Under the pieces are notes generated by a model. That model saw only the letters and a program-made list of their open reading frames with translations, was not told the origin of the DNA and did not search any database. Below, piece by piece: positions 54,092 to 63,069 of a stretch of 64,000 bases of DNA. Location: contig NC_007645.1 in NCBI RefSeq assembly GCF_000012985.1, forward strand, positions 5,168,581 through 5,232,580, in the 5' to 3' direction. The position numbers and the translations under genes are program-made. Every line of letters starts with the position of its first letter. Position 1 is the first letter of the stretch. This stretch comes from Hahella chejuensis KCTC 2396 (GTDB lineage: Bacteria; Pseudomonadota; Gammaproteobacteria; Pseudomonadales; Oleiphilaceae).

Positions 54092-55867
54092 TCAGTGGCC
54101 AGCCACTGGCGACACTGCGCCTCTGGGCACTCGGATATCCTCCACCAGCTCCTGAATATGAGCAGGCGGTTCCGCTGTCATCTTCGCGACAACTGTGGAG
54201 ACAACGAAGTTGAAGACCATACCCAGCGTACCGATGCCTTCTGGCGAAATACCGAACCACCAGTGCTCAGGCGTATTTGCAGCAGGATTCACGAACTTGA
54301 AGTAGACGATATAGCTGAAGGTGAATATCAAGCCTGTCAGCATACCTGCAATCGCGCCTTCTTTGTTCATACGCTTATAGAAGATCCCCATGATAATCGC
54401 CGGGAAGAAGGACGCCGCCGCCAAGCCGAAGGCAAACGCCACCACCTGCGCAACGAATCCCGGCGGATTAATGCCGAAATAGCCCGCTATAGCAATGGCC
54501 GCCGCCGCCGCGATACGCGCCGCCAACAACTCCTGCTTCTCAGAAATATTCGGCATGAGGTTGCTCTTTAGCAGGTCATGAGAGATCGAAGTGGAGATAA
54601 CCAACAGAAGTCCCGCCGCAGTAGACAACGCAGCCGCCAAACCACCAGCCGCAATCAAAGCCACCACCCAACCAGGCAATTGCGCAATTTCCGGGTTCGC
54701 CAGCACCATGATATCGCGGTCGACATATAGCTCATTAGCGCTTTCTGTCGGAGCGTTGGTCAGCGCACGCTCACCGCTGGCTCCGCGCTGATCAGCTGCG
54801 AAATCCGGTTTACCCGCAAAGGGCGCGCCGGCAGAGTATTGAATCTTGCCGTCGCCGTTCTTGTCTTGCCAAGCCAGCAAGCCAGCGTTCTCCCAGTTTT
54901 GGAACCAGCCCGGCAACTGCTGATATTCAGCGTTATTGACGGTCTGCACCAAATTCAGCCTGGCGAATGACGCAACCGCCGGCGCAGTGGTGTACAGAAT
55001 GGCGATAAACAGCAACGCCCATCCCGCTGACAAGCGCGCGTCGCTGACTTTAGGTACAGTGAAGAAACGCACGATAACGTGCGGCAGCCCTGCTGTTCCC
55101 ACCATCAAAGCCAGAGTGATTGCGAACGTATCGATAGTGGACTTGGACCCGCTGGTGTATTCCGCAAACCCTAGATCAATCGAAATCTGGTTCAGCTTGT
55201 CCAACAGATAGGTGTCCGTTCCCTGCACGGTATCTCCGAATCCAATCTGAGGAATGGGATTGCCAGTCACCAGTATGGAAATGAAGATGGCCGGGATCAT
55301 ATACGCAAGAATCATGACGCAGTATTGCGCCACCTGGGTGTAGGTGATGCCTTTCATGCCGCCGAGCACTGCATAGATAAACACGATGCCCATGCCGATC
55401 ATGACGCCAAGATTGATATCCACTTCGAGATAACGGGAGAACACAATGCCTACGCCGCGCATTTGGCCAGCGACATAAGTAAAGGAGATAAAGATAACGC
55501 AGACGACCGCCACCATCCTCGCCGCTTGAGAGTAGTAACGCTCTCCCACGAACTCAGGTACGGTGAACTTGCCAAACTTGCGCAGATAGGGCGCAAGACA
55601 CATCGCCAGCAGCACGTAACCGCCGGTCCATCCCATCAGATAAACCGAACCGTCCCGGCCGACGAACGAAATGATGCCCGCCATTGAAATGAATGAAGCC
55701 GCCGACATCCAGTCGGCGCCAGTGGCCATGCCGTTCGCAATAGGGTGCACGCCTTTGCTGGCGACATAATACTCACTGGTAGAACCGGCTCTTGACCAGA
55801 TTGCTATCCCGATATAGAGAGCAAAGGTCGCGCCGACGACAATATAAACTAAAACCTGGGTATCCAT
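54092..55867 (-). CDS. Na+/solute symporter of the acetate (ActP/VC_2705-like) group
   Basis: 591 residues with about 13 membrane helices. SSS-family features include SEYYVASKGVHPIANGMATGADWMSAASF near the N-terminus. A long polar loop (about 330-390) separates two blocks of helices, as in the VC_2705 subfamily. It is co-transcribed with the DUF4212 small subunit 18 bases upstream, which is the usual pair. Together with CrbS/CrbR and acs nearby, the likely substrate is acetate or another short carboxylate. A dyad shared with the acs promoter precedes the operon. Confidence 0.92.
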   Translation of the reverse strand: MDTQVLVYIVVGATFALYIGIAIWSRAGSTSEYYVASKGVHPIANGMATGADWMSAASFISMAGIISFVGRDGSVYLMGWTGGYVLLAMCLAPYLRKFGKFTVPEFVGERYYSQAARMVAVVCVIFISFTYVAGQMRGVGIVFSRYLEVDINLGVMIGMGIVFIYAVLGGMKGITYTQVAQYCVMILAYMIPAIFISILVTGNPIPQIGFGDTVQGTDTYLLDKLNQISIDLGFAEYTSGSKSTIDTFAITLALMVGTAGLPHVIVRFFTVPKVSDARLSAGWALLFIAILYTTAPAVASFARLNLVQTVNNAEYQQLPGWFQNWENAGLLAWQDKNGDGKIQYSAGAPFAGKPDFAADQRGASGERALTNAPTESANELYVDRDIMVLANPEIAQLPGWVVALIAAGGLAAALSTAAGLLLVISTSISHDLLKSNLMPNISEKQELLAARIAAAAAIAIAGYFGINPPGFVAQVVAFAFGLAAASFFPAIIMGIFYKRMNKEGAIAGMLTGLIFTFSYIVYFKFVNPAANTPEHWWFGISPEGIGTLGMVFNFVVSTVVAKMTAEPPAHIQELVEDIRVPRGAVSPVAGH

Positions 55868-55885
55868 TTAGGCCTCCTACTACGT

Positions 55886-56152
55886 TTATTCTTCGTGTAC
55901 GTCATGTTTGCGGTCCAGCTTGTTCATACGCCAGACATACACAAATATCAGTACAACAAAGGTGTAGATGGAGCCCTGCTGGGCGAACCAGAAACCCAAG
56001 GGGAAACCACCTATTTTGATGGTGTCCAGGGCATCCACGAAGAGAATGCCGCAACCATAGGAAACGACGAACCAGATCGTCAAAAGTATAAACAGTAGTT
56101 TCAGGTTGGCGCGCCAATAAGCGGCCTTGGCCGAAGCTTTTTCACTCGACAT
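55886..56152 (-). CDS. DUF4212 small membrane subunit of the symporter
   Basis: 88 residues with two membrane helices (about 18-40 and 52-74), a short basic N-terminal segment ending AYWRANLKLL and a charged tail. This matches DUF4212, small proteins encoded just upstream of VC_2705-type symporters and thought to be partners of the carrier. The gene is the first of the operon. Confidence 0.9.
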   Translation of the reverse strand: MSSEKASAKAAYWRANLKLLFILLTIWFVVSYGCGILFVDALDTIKIGGFPLGFWFAQQGSIYTFVVLIFVYVWRMNKLDRKHDVHEE

Positions 56153-56499
56153 ACCGACTCCTCCGCGTTGTTATTTTTATCGGTGTCATCAAGATAACAC
56201 CGCCGCCGCGAGAGAAAATCTAGACCTTGGTATAAGTATTTTTGCCTATAAATTTCAGGATGTTACGTATAAAGGTCAAAAACTCTTCTGCTCAAAGTCT
56301 GCGCAATTAGACATAGGTATAAACCGAAACAAACACCCTTGCACATATGAAAAATAACTACACGGACAACAAAGCGGCCCAATATATTTGAATAAGTAAA
56401 TTAAAGAACAAGAGAAAGGAAAACTTAGAAATATCCCCCTCGCCCGCTTATCATTGAAATTCGAGTTTTATAATTCCCGCAACCAAGATAAGTCCGCTG
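56153..56499. other. divergent promoter region of the symporter operon and crbS
   Basis: 347 gene-free bases. It includes the CrbR-like dyad at 56221-56234 and AT-rich DNA before crbS. No small gene or RNA is evident. Confidence 0.6.
56221..56234 (-). promoter_or_regulatory. TAGACCTTGGTATA dyad upstream of the DUF4212/symporter operon
   Basis: The near-symmetric TAnACC-TT-GGTnTA site lies 69 bases before the DUF4212 start and is identical over 14 bases to the site before acs, in the same orientation to the gene. A likely binding site of the LuxR-type regulator encoded between the two. Confidence 0.65.
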
Positions 56500-59400
56500 A
56501 TGATTAACGGTTTTTTGCTTTTTACAGTTTCCATTGCTTATATCGGCTTGCTGTTCGCCATCGCCTATGTGGGAGATCAAAGCCCAAGGATGTATGTGAA
56601 CGAACGCACCCGGGTGGCGGTGTATAGCCTTTCATTGGCGGTTTATTGCACCTCATGGACGTTTTTTGGCGCAGTGGGGTCTGCAGCTGCGACAGGGCTT
56701 GGATATCTTCCCATCTACATCGGCCCCATGTTGGTTTTCATTTTTGGAGCGCCGCTTTTATCACGCATTATTCGCATCAGTAAACGGCACAACACCACCT
56801 CCATCGCCGATTTTATCGCCACACGTTACGGCAAGTCGCAGACTCTGGCCGTTATGGTCAGCATCATCGCCATTGTCGGCATTCTTCCTTACATTGCACT
56901 GCAGCTTAAAGCGGTATCTACCGGCTACAACGTGCTCACAGAAGGCGCGTTGCAGCCCAACCGGGAAGCGCTGCCGCTGTTTCAGGACACTGCGTTGTAT
57001 ATCGCCGGAGTGATGGGTCTGTTCACAATTTTGTTCGGCACCCGCCATATCGATGCGACTGAGCATCACCGGGGCATGATTCAGGCGATCGCATTTGAGT
57101 CCATCATCAAGTTCATCGCTTTTATCGCCGTCGGTATTCTGGTGTGTTTTGTGATGTTCGATGGGCTGGGAGATCTGGTTCAGCGACTACAGCAGTCGAA
57201 ACAGGACGGCGCGTTCAGCTTTGGCGCGATTTCACCCACTAACTTTCTGGTGCAAACCCTACTGGCGGCGTTCGCGATCATCTGCTTGCCGCGCCAGTTT
57301 CACGTTACGGTAGTGGAAAACTATGAGCCTCGCGATATTTACACGGCGCGCTGGGCGCTGCCGTTGTATTTATTTTTCCTGATACTTTTTGTGATTCCTA
57401 TCGCCGCAGCGGGTATTCTGACCTACCCCAACGGCACCGTCGATCCAGATATCTTCGTGCTCAGCTTGCCCGTGGTGGCGGGCCATGAATGGTTGGCGGT
57501 GCTGTCGTTCATCGGCGGAGGCTCCGCCGCCACCAGTATGGTGATTGTATCCACCGTCACGCTCAGCACCATGTTCTGTAACGAAATCATTGTGCCGTTA
57601 TTGCTGCGAATCCAGGCCCTGGATCTGTCCCGCAAAAAGAACGTGCATTTCTGGCTGTTAAACATTCGTCGCGCCACGATTTTAGTCACGCTGCTGGCGG
57701 CTTTCGGCTACTACCGCATGATGGGCAGCCACTTCTCTCTGGCGTCTATCGGACTACTGTCTTTCGTTGCAGTAGCGCAGTTCGCCCCAGCATTGATTGG
57801 AGGTATTGTCTGGCGCCACGGCAACCGCCAGGGCGCCATTGTGGGACTGATCTTCGGCTTCGCCACCTGGATCTACACGTTGCTGATTCCCTCTTTAATC
57901 AGCGTCAATCAAATCGATTCCGCCTTGATCAGCGCCGGCCTGTTCAGCATGGAGTGGACTCGCCCCACCGCTCTGTTCGGATTCGAAGGCATGGACACCA
58001 TTACCCATGGCGCCCTCTGGAGCGTGGGCATAAACCTGTTTCTTTATATCACCGTCTCCCTGGCGACCACACAACGGGTCATTGAGAAAATCCAGGTAGC
58101 TTCGTTTTTCGACAGCGCCCAAGACGCCGGCGCCAGCCCTACCACCTGGTTAAGCGAGGCCACCATAGAGGATATTGGAGCCTTGTCGGAACGCTTTCTC
58201 GGCGAAGAACGCACGCGCGAAGCAATGCGCGACTTTTCCCGCCGCAACCGGGTCAAACTCTACCCCTCCAAGCCCGCCAGCGTGGAACTGATCAAGCACA
58301 TCGAAAAGCATCTGGCCAGCGCCATCGGCTCCTCCACCGCACGAGTGGTGCTGAACTCCGCCTTGAAGGGACAGGAGATGCAGATTGAAGATGTAGTGAG
58401 CATCGTCGACGAAGCGTCACAGGTCATCAAGTTCAACCGGGAACTTTTGCAGGCTGCGATTGAAAACATGAACCTGGGCGTGTCAGTCGCGGACAAGTCG
58501 CTCAATCTAGTAGCCTGGAACAGCCGCTATGTTGAGATCTTTAACTACCCCAAAGGCTTCATGCGCGTCGGCCGTCCCGTGGCGGATCTGCTGCGTTACA
58601 ACCTGTTGATGAACCATGTTCCCGCCCGGCGAGCGCAAAAGATTGTAGAGCGTCGCCTGCAGATGATGGCGGAAGGCCGCCCCCATGAATACGAGCGCAC
58701 GCGACCGGACGGTACGGTAATTCTGATCCAGGGCAGCCCCATGCCGGATGGCGGTTTCGTCACCACCTTCTCCGATATCACCGGTATGCGCCGCACCGAG
58801 TTAGCGTTAAAAGAAACCAACACTTATCTGGAGCAACGGGTTAAAGAACGTACTGAGGAGCTATCCAAGCTCAACAAACAGTTGGTGAAAGCGAAATCCG
58901 TGGCGGAAAACGCCAACCTGAGTAAAACCCGGTTCCTGGCGTCGGCGAGTCATGACCTGTTGCAGCCGCTCAACGCTGCGCGCCTGTTCTCCTCCGCGCT
59001 CTCCAACAAAGTGAAAAACAATGAGGAATACAGCGAGCTGGTGAGCCATATCGACAGCTCTCTCAACGCTGCGGAAGAGATTCTCAGCACCTTGCTCGAC
59101 ATCAGCAAACTGGACGCCGGAGCCCTGGAACCGCACTTCACCACCTTCAGTATCAACGAGTTGTTACGCCATCTGAACACAGAGTTTACGGTCATCGCGG
59201 CGGAGAACGGCCTCACTATGCGTACGCTGCCCAGCAACTGTTACGTTTATTCCGACCACCAATTATTGCGCCGGGTGATTCAGAACTTCCTGACCAACGC
59301 GATTCGCTACACCCGCCAGGGACGCATTGTGCTCGGCTGTCGCCGCCTCAAGGATCATGTGCGCATTGAAGTCTGGGATACTGGTCCCGGCATTCCGAAA

Positions 59401-60009
59401 GACCAGCTGGAGTCTATCTTTGAGGAGTTCAAGCGCCTCAATCACGGACAGACGGAAAAGAAAGGCCTTGGTCTGGGTCTGGCGATCGTCGACCGGATCT
59501 GCCGCATGCTGAATTATCCGGTGGAGGTGCAATCCTGGGTGGGACAAGGCAGTAAGTTCGCCGTAACTATTCCGCTCGGCGTCAAACCCGCCGAGAAACC
59601 CGCTGACGCCGCCAAGCCGACTCGCGCGCTGGGGAGCCTGAAAGGCGTCAACATTCTCTGCATCGACAATGAACAGGTGATTCTTGACGGCATGCGCGCG
59701 CTACTTGAGGGCTGGGGATGCACCGTGCGCACCGCGCGCGCTCCCGAGGCGGCCAAAACGCTATGCGCCGAGCAAGCGCCGGATATCCTGTTGGCGGACT
59801 ATCAGTTAGACGACGGTGACAACGGGCTGGATACTATGGATATGCTGCAGGAAACCATGCCGACGCGGCGACCAGGGGTTTTGATTACTGCGCTCAATAC
59901 AGATGAAGTGAAGCAGGATGCGAAAGACAGGGGTTATCAGATTCTGCACAAGCCAGTGAAACCGGCTGCGTTGAGAGCGATGATCAACAAAATGCTCGCG
60001 CGGGCCTGA
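56500..60009 (+). CDS. crbS: CrbS-like hybrid sensor histidine kinase with SSS transporter domain
   Basis: 1,169 residues. The N-terminal ~520 residues form a 12-13-helix sodium/solute-symporter-like domain. Next come a PAS domain (about 650-760, starting near LLQAAIENMNLGVSVADKS), a coiled coil, and HisKA with SASHDLLQPLNAAR (phospho-His about 818). HATPase motifs NFLTNAIRY, DTGPGIP and GLGLGLA follow, then a receiver domain with LLADYQLD (phospho-Asp about 1100). This is the layout of CrbS/MxtR, which with CrbR/ErdR drives acs during the acetate switch. CrbR lies convergently 31 bases downstream and acs just beyond. CbrA is related but pairs with an NtrC-type regulator, absent here. Confidence 0.9.
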   Translation: MINGFLLFTVSIAYIGLLFAIAYVGDQSPRMYVNERTRVAVYSLSLAVYCTSWTFFGAVGSAAATGLGYLPIYIGPMLVFIFGAPLLSRIIRISKRHNTTSIADFIATRYGKSQTLAVMVSIIAIVGILPYIALQLKAVSTGYNVLTEGALQPNREALPLFQDTALYIAGVMGLFTILFGTRHIDATEHHRGMIQAIAFESIIKFIAFIAVGILVCFVMFDGLGDLVQRLQQSKQDGAFSFGAISPTNFLVQTLLAAFAIICLPRQFHVTVVENYEPRDIYTARWALPLYLFFLILFVIPIAAAGILTYPNGTVDPDIFVLSLPVVAGHEWLAVLSFIGGGSAATSMVIVSTVTLSTMFCNEIIVPLLLRIQALDLSRKKNVHFWLLNIRRATILVTLLAAFGYYRMMGSHFSLASIGLLSFVAVAQFAPALIGGIVWRHGNRQGAIVGLIFGFATWIYTLLIPSLISVNQIDSALISAGLFSMEWTRPTALFGFEGMDTITHGALWSVGINLFLYITVSLATTQRVIEKIQVASFFDSAQDAGASPTTWLSEATIEDIGALSERFLGEERTREAMRDFSRRNRVKLYPSKPASVELIKHIEKHLASAIGSSTARVVLNSALKGQEMQIEDVVSIVDEASQVIKFNRELLQAAIENMNLGVSVADKSLNLVAWNSRYVEIFNYPKGFMRVGRPVADLLRYNLLMNHVPARRAQKIVERRLQMMAEGRPHEYERTRPDGTVILIQGSPMPDGGFVTTFSDITGMRRTELALKETNTYLEQRVKERTEELSKLNKQLVKAKSVAENANLSKTRFLASASHDLLQPLNAARLFSSALSNKVKNNEEYSELVSHIDSSLNAAEEILSTLLDISKLDAGALEPHFTTFSINELLRHLNTEFTVIAAENGLTMRTLPSNCYVYSDHQLLRRVIQNFLTNAIRYTRQGRIVLGCRRLKDHVRIEVWDTGPGIPKDQLESIFEEFKRLNHGQTEKKGLGLGLAIVDRICRMLNYPVEVQSWVGQGSKFAVTIPLGVKPAEKPADAAKPTRALGSLKGVNILCIDNEQVILDGMRALLEGWGCTVRTARAPEAAKTLCAEQAPDILLADYQLDDGDNGLDTMDMLQETMPTRRPGVLITALNTDEVKQDAKDRGYQILHKPVKPAALRAMINKMLARA

Positions 60010-60040
60010 GACTCGACTCAAACCCGCACAGGCAATTGCA

Positions 60041-60712
60041 TTAACCGGAGTGAGCGGCCTGTTGTTGCTGCTCCACCTCCATCTGCTGCACCGCGATAAC
60101 CGCCTGTGTGCGGTTACGCACGCCCAGCTTGCGGAACAAGGCAGTGATGTGCGCTTTGACGGTGGCTTCCGAGACATCCAAATCGTAAGCGATCTGTTTA
60201 TTCAGCATGCCCTCCGTCAGCATTCCCAACACGCGGAATTGCTGCGGCGTCAAAGTGGCCAGACGTTCGGAGAAGTCCGAGTGCTCCGCTTTGACGGAAT
60301 CGATCTTGGCGGCGACATCCGCCGGCAACCAGACTTCGCCATTCAGCACCGCCTGAATCGCCTGGGAAATCTCGTCCAACGGCGCCGACTTGGGAATAAA
60401 GCCGGAGGCGCCATAATCGATAGCGCGGCGAATCACCTGCAGCTCTTCGCTGCCGGAGACGATCACCACCGGCAGCCCCGGATATTGTCCACGCATGAAC
60501 ACCAAACCGGAAAACCCATGAGCGCCCGGCATATTCAAATCAAGCAGAACCAGATCCGCATCCGGATTGGCCACCACCGCATCCTGCAGGGTTGCGATGG
60601 ATTCCACCTCCACCACGTCCACAAACCGCACCGCCTGAGTGACCGCTTGCTTGAGCGCGGCGCGAAACAGCGGATGATCATCGGCGATGATTATCTGTTG
60701 CGACATTAACAT
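60041..60712 (-). CDS. crbR: CrbR/ErdR-like LuxR-family response regulator
   Basis: 223 residues. The receiver domain has the acidic pair near ADDHPLF (about 10-12), the phospho-Asp in LVLLDLNMPG (about 58) and the Lys in FIPKSAP. A LuxR-type helix-turn-helix (about 150-210) follows, with LTPQQFRVLGMLTEG and NKQIAYDLDVSEATVKAH. An ATG two codons downstream is an alternative start. It lies between the kinase gene and acs, both of which fit the CrbS-CrbR-acs circuit. The shared dyads before acs and the symporter operon are its probable targets. Confidence 0.92.
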   Translation of the reverse strand: MLMSQQIIIADDHPLFRAALKQAVTQAVRFVDVVEVESIATLQDAVVANPDADLVLLDLNMPGAHGFSGLVFMRGQYPGLPVVIVSGSEELQVIRRAIDYGASGFIPKSAPLDEISQAIQAVLNGEVWLPADVAAKIDSVKAEHSDFSERLATLTPQQFRVLGMLTEGMLNKQIAYDLDVSEATVKAHITALFRKLGVRNRTQAVIAVQQMEVEQQQQAAHSG

Positions 60713-60817
60713 GAGCCCCCTCTTTCATTGCTCAGTTAAGAATTTCTGATCTATGTGCTTTTCATAGTCCTGCAACAGGGATAACGTCAACGCCGATATC
60801 ATCCGGAAGACACGACG

Positions 60818-62767
60818 TTATGGCGCGCCAACCCGATTGGCGATCAGCTCGTCAACGACGGACGGATCGGCCAGGGTCGATACGTCGCCCAGGTTGTCAT
60901 GCTCATCGGCGGCGATCTTACGCAGAATGCGCCGCATTATCTTTCCAGATCGGGTTTTCGGTAATCCCGGCGCCCACTGTATAACGTCAGGCGACGCCAC
61001 AGGACCGATTTCTTTTCTCACCCACTGTCGCAACTCTTCCTTCAGGGCGTCAGTCGGCGCTTCGCTTACATTAAGCGTTATGTATACATATATGCCCTGC
61101 CCCTTGATGGCGTGCGGATATCCGACCACGGCCGCCTCCGCCACTTTGGGGTGAGAAACCAGCGCGCTCTCCACTTCCGCGGTTCCCATCCGGTGCCCGG
61201 ACACGTTGATGACGTCATCCACTCTGCCGGTTATCCAATAGTACCCGTCTTCATCCCTGCGCGCACCATCTCCGGTGAAATAGGCGCCGGTAAAAGTAGA
61301 GAAATAGGTCTTCACAAAGCGGTCGTGATCGCCATAGACGGTGCGCATTTGCGCTGGCCAGCTGTCTTTGATGATCAGGTTGCCCTCGCCTGCTCCGGAG
61401 ATCTCATTGCCTTCGTTATCCACCAGCGCCGGCTGCACGCCGAAAAACGGTCGTGTCGCGGAGCCGGGTTTAAGGTCGTTCACGCCAGCGATGGGTGTGA
61501 TCATGATGCCGCCGGTCTCGGTTTGCCACCAGGTGTCCATGATCGGACAGCGGGAGTCTCCCACCACCCGATAGAACCATTCCCAGGCTTCCGGGTTAAT
61601 GGGTTCTCCGCAGCTACCCATTACCCGTAGAGAGCTGCTGTCCGCCGCTTGGGCCAGTTCATCTCCCGCCGCCATGATGGCGCGGATCGCCGTCGGCGCG
61701 GTGTAAAACAGGTTCACTTTATGTTGCTCGACAATCCGCCAGAAGCGGGACAGATCCGGGTAGTTCGGCACGCCCTCATAAACCAGAGTCGTAGCGCCAT
61801 TGCTCAAGGGCCCGTACAACACGTAGCTGTGGCCGGTGATCCAGCCAAAGTCCGCAGTGCACCAGAACACATCGCCTTCACGATAGTTAAAAACATATTG
61901 GTGAGAGAGCGACACATAGGTCAGATAGCCGCCCGTCGTGTGCAACACCCCTTTGGGCGCGCCGGTGGAGCCAGAGGTGTAGAGAATAAACAGAGGATCT
62001 TCCGCATTCATCACTTCCGCCGGGCAATCGTCAGAGGCTTGCGCCATCGCCTCCTGATAGCAGATATCCCGGCCTTCGCGCCACCCCACGTCAACGCCAG
62101 TGCGTTTGACCACAATCACCTTCTCCACCATGTCCAGATCAGAACGCGTCAGTGCGGCGTCCACATTGGCTTTAAGCGGAATGGTTTTCCCCCCGCGCAA
62201 GCCTTCGTCAGCGGTGATCACCAGCTTAGACCGGCCATTCAATATACGGCTCGCCAACGCCTCTGGAGAAAAGCCGCCAAACACCACGGAATGCACTGCG
62301 CCGATGCGGGTGCAGGCCAGCATGGCCACCGCCGTTTCCGGAATCATGGGCATATATAAAGTCACTACGTCCCCTTTAGCGACGCCCTGGGCTTTCAGTA
62401 CATTGGCGAACCGACACACCGCCGTGTGCAATTCACGATAACTGATATGTTTGTGCTCGCTGGGGTCATCCCCCTGCCAGATAATCGCCGTCTGGTCGCC
62501 GCGATGCTCCAGATGACGATCGAGACAGTTATGGGAAACATTCAGATAACCGTCCTCAAACCAGCGTATATGCACGTCCGGCGCATGAAAGGAGGTGTCT
62601 TTGACCTTACTGAAGGGCTTGAACCAGTCCAGGCGTTGCGCATGCTCGGCCCAGAACTTTTCCGGCTCGGTGATCGACTGCCGATAAAGATCCTGGTATT
62701 TCTGTTCGTCGAGAAAGGAATGTTGGATGATTTCCGCCTTGGACGGATAAACAGTAGACGCACTCAT
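60818..62767 (-). CDS. acs: acetyl-CoA synthetase
   Basis: 649 residues from the ATG at 62767 ([14 protein letters not shown]), with an AGAGAG ribosome site; the frame opens 28 codons earlier. E. coli Acs has 652. Motifs: [20 protein letters not shown] (ATP loop), [31 protein letters not shown] (hinge) and [11 protein letters not shown] with the Lys that protein acetylases target. It makes acetyl-CoA from acetate, CoA and ATP. Its promoter carries the same dyad as the symporter operon. Confidence 0.97.
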   Translation of the reverse strand: MSASTVYPSKAEIIQHSFLDEQKYQDLYRQSITEPEKFWAEHAQRLDWFKPFSKVKDTSFHAPDVHIRWFEDGYLNVSHNCLDRHLEHRGDQTAIIWQGDDPSEHKHISYRELHTAVCRFANVLKAQGVAKGDVVTLYMPMIPETAVAMLACTRIGAVHSVVFGGFSPEALASRILNGRSKLVITADEGLRGGKTIPLKANVDAALTRSDLDMVEKVIVVKRTGVDVGWREGRDICYQEAMAQASDDCPAEVMNAEDPLFILYTSGSTGAPKGVLHTTGGYLTYVSLSHQYVFNYREGDVFWCTADFGWITGHSYVLYGPLSNGATTLVYEGVPNYPDLSRFWRIVEQHKVNLFYTAPTAIRAIMAAGDELAQAADSSSLRVMGSCGEPINPEAWEWFYRVVGDSRCPIMDTWWQTETGGIMITPIAGVNDLKPGSATRPFFGVQPALVDNEGNEISGAGEGNLIIKDSWPAQMRTVYGDHDRFVKTYFSTFTGAYFTGDGARRDEDGYYWITGRVDDVINVSGHRMGTAEVESALVSHPKVAEAAVVGYPHAIKGQGIYVYITLNVSEAPTDALKEELRQWVRKEIGPVASPDVIQWAPGLPKTRSGKIMRRILRKIAADEHDNLGDVSTLADPSVVDELIANRVGAP

Positions 62768-62861
62768 AGTCTTGCACTCTCTTCTTTTATTATTGTTGAA
62801 CCAGTATGTGTTGAGGCCTGAAGCCTTCTTTTTTCTACTCCCGCGAATCACCCCTCTGTAT

Positions 62862-62875
62862 TAGACCTTGGTATA
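62862..62875 (-). promoter_or_regulatory. TAGACCTTGGTATA dyad upstream of acs
   Basis: Identical to 56221-56234 and in the same orientation to its gene, 94 bases before the acs ATG. Probably the CrbR site. Confidence 0.65.
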
Positions 62876-63021
62876 TCGACATGCGATAGGCGTCCAAAAG
62901 CAAAGACATTCAATGGATTGACACCGTTACGACCTAAGTATTAAGCAATGAATGTAAGGAGCCAGGCGGGAAAAGTTCAGAAGCAAGCCGGTCGGGCCCG
63001 GCGATATTTCAGCCATATTTC

Positions 63022-63039
63022 GGGGGAGTCGCCTCCCCC
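63022..63039 (-). terminator. hairpin after the fatty acyl-CoA reductase gene
   Basis: GGGGGAG/CTCCCCC forms a perfect 7-bp stem with a four-base loop, 30 bases past the reductase stop. The minus strand continues GAAATATGG, so the T-run is poor. Confidence 0.55.
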
Positions 63040-63069
63040 TTTCGGTGACGCTTTGCGCGCGGCTCGTAT

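Larger units (their letters stand above)
62768..63069. other. gap between the acyl-CoA reductase gene and acs
   Basis: 302 bases without a gene. It contains the acs leader and promoter with the dyad on the left, and the terminator of the reductase gene on the right. Confidence 0.6.

Noticed and set aside
61649-62359. 236-residue plus-strand frame
   Set aside because: Antisense to acs, with no start signal or recognisable domain.
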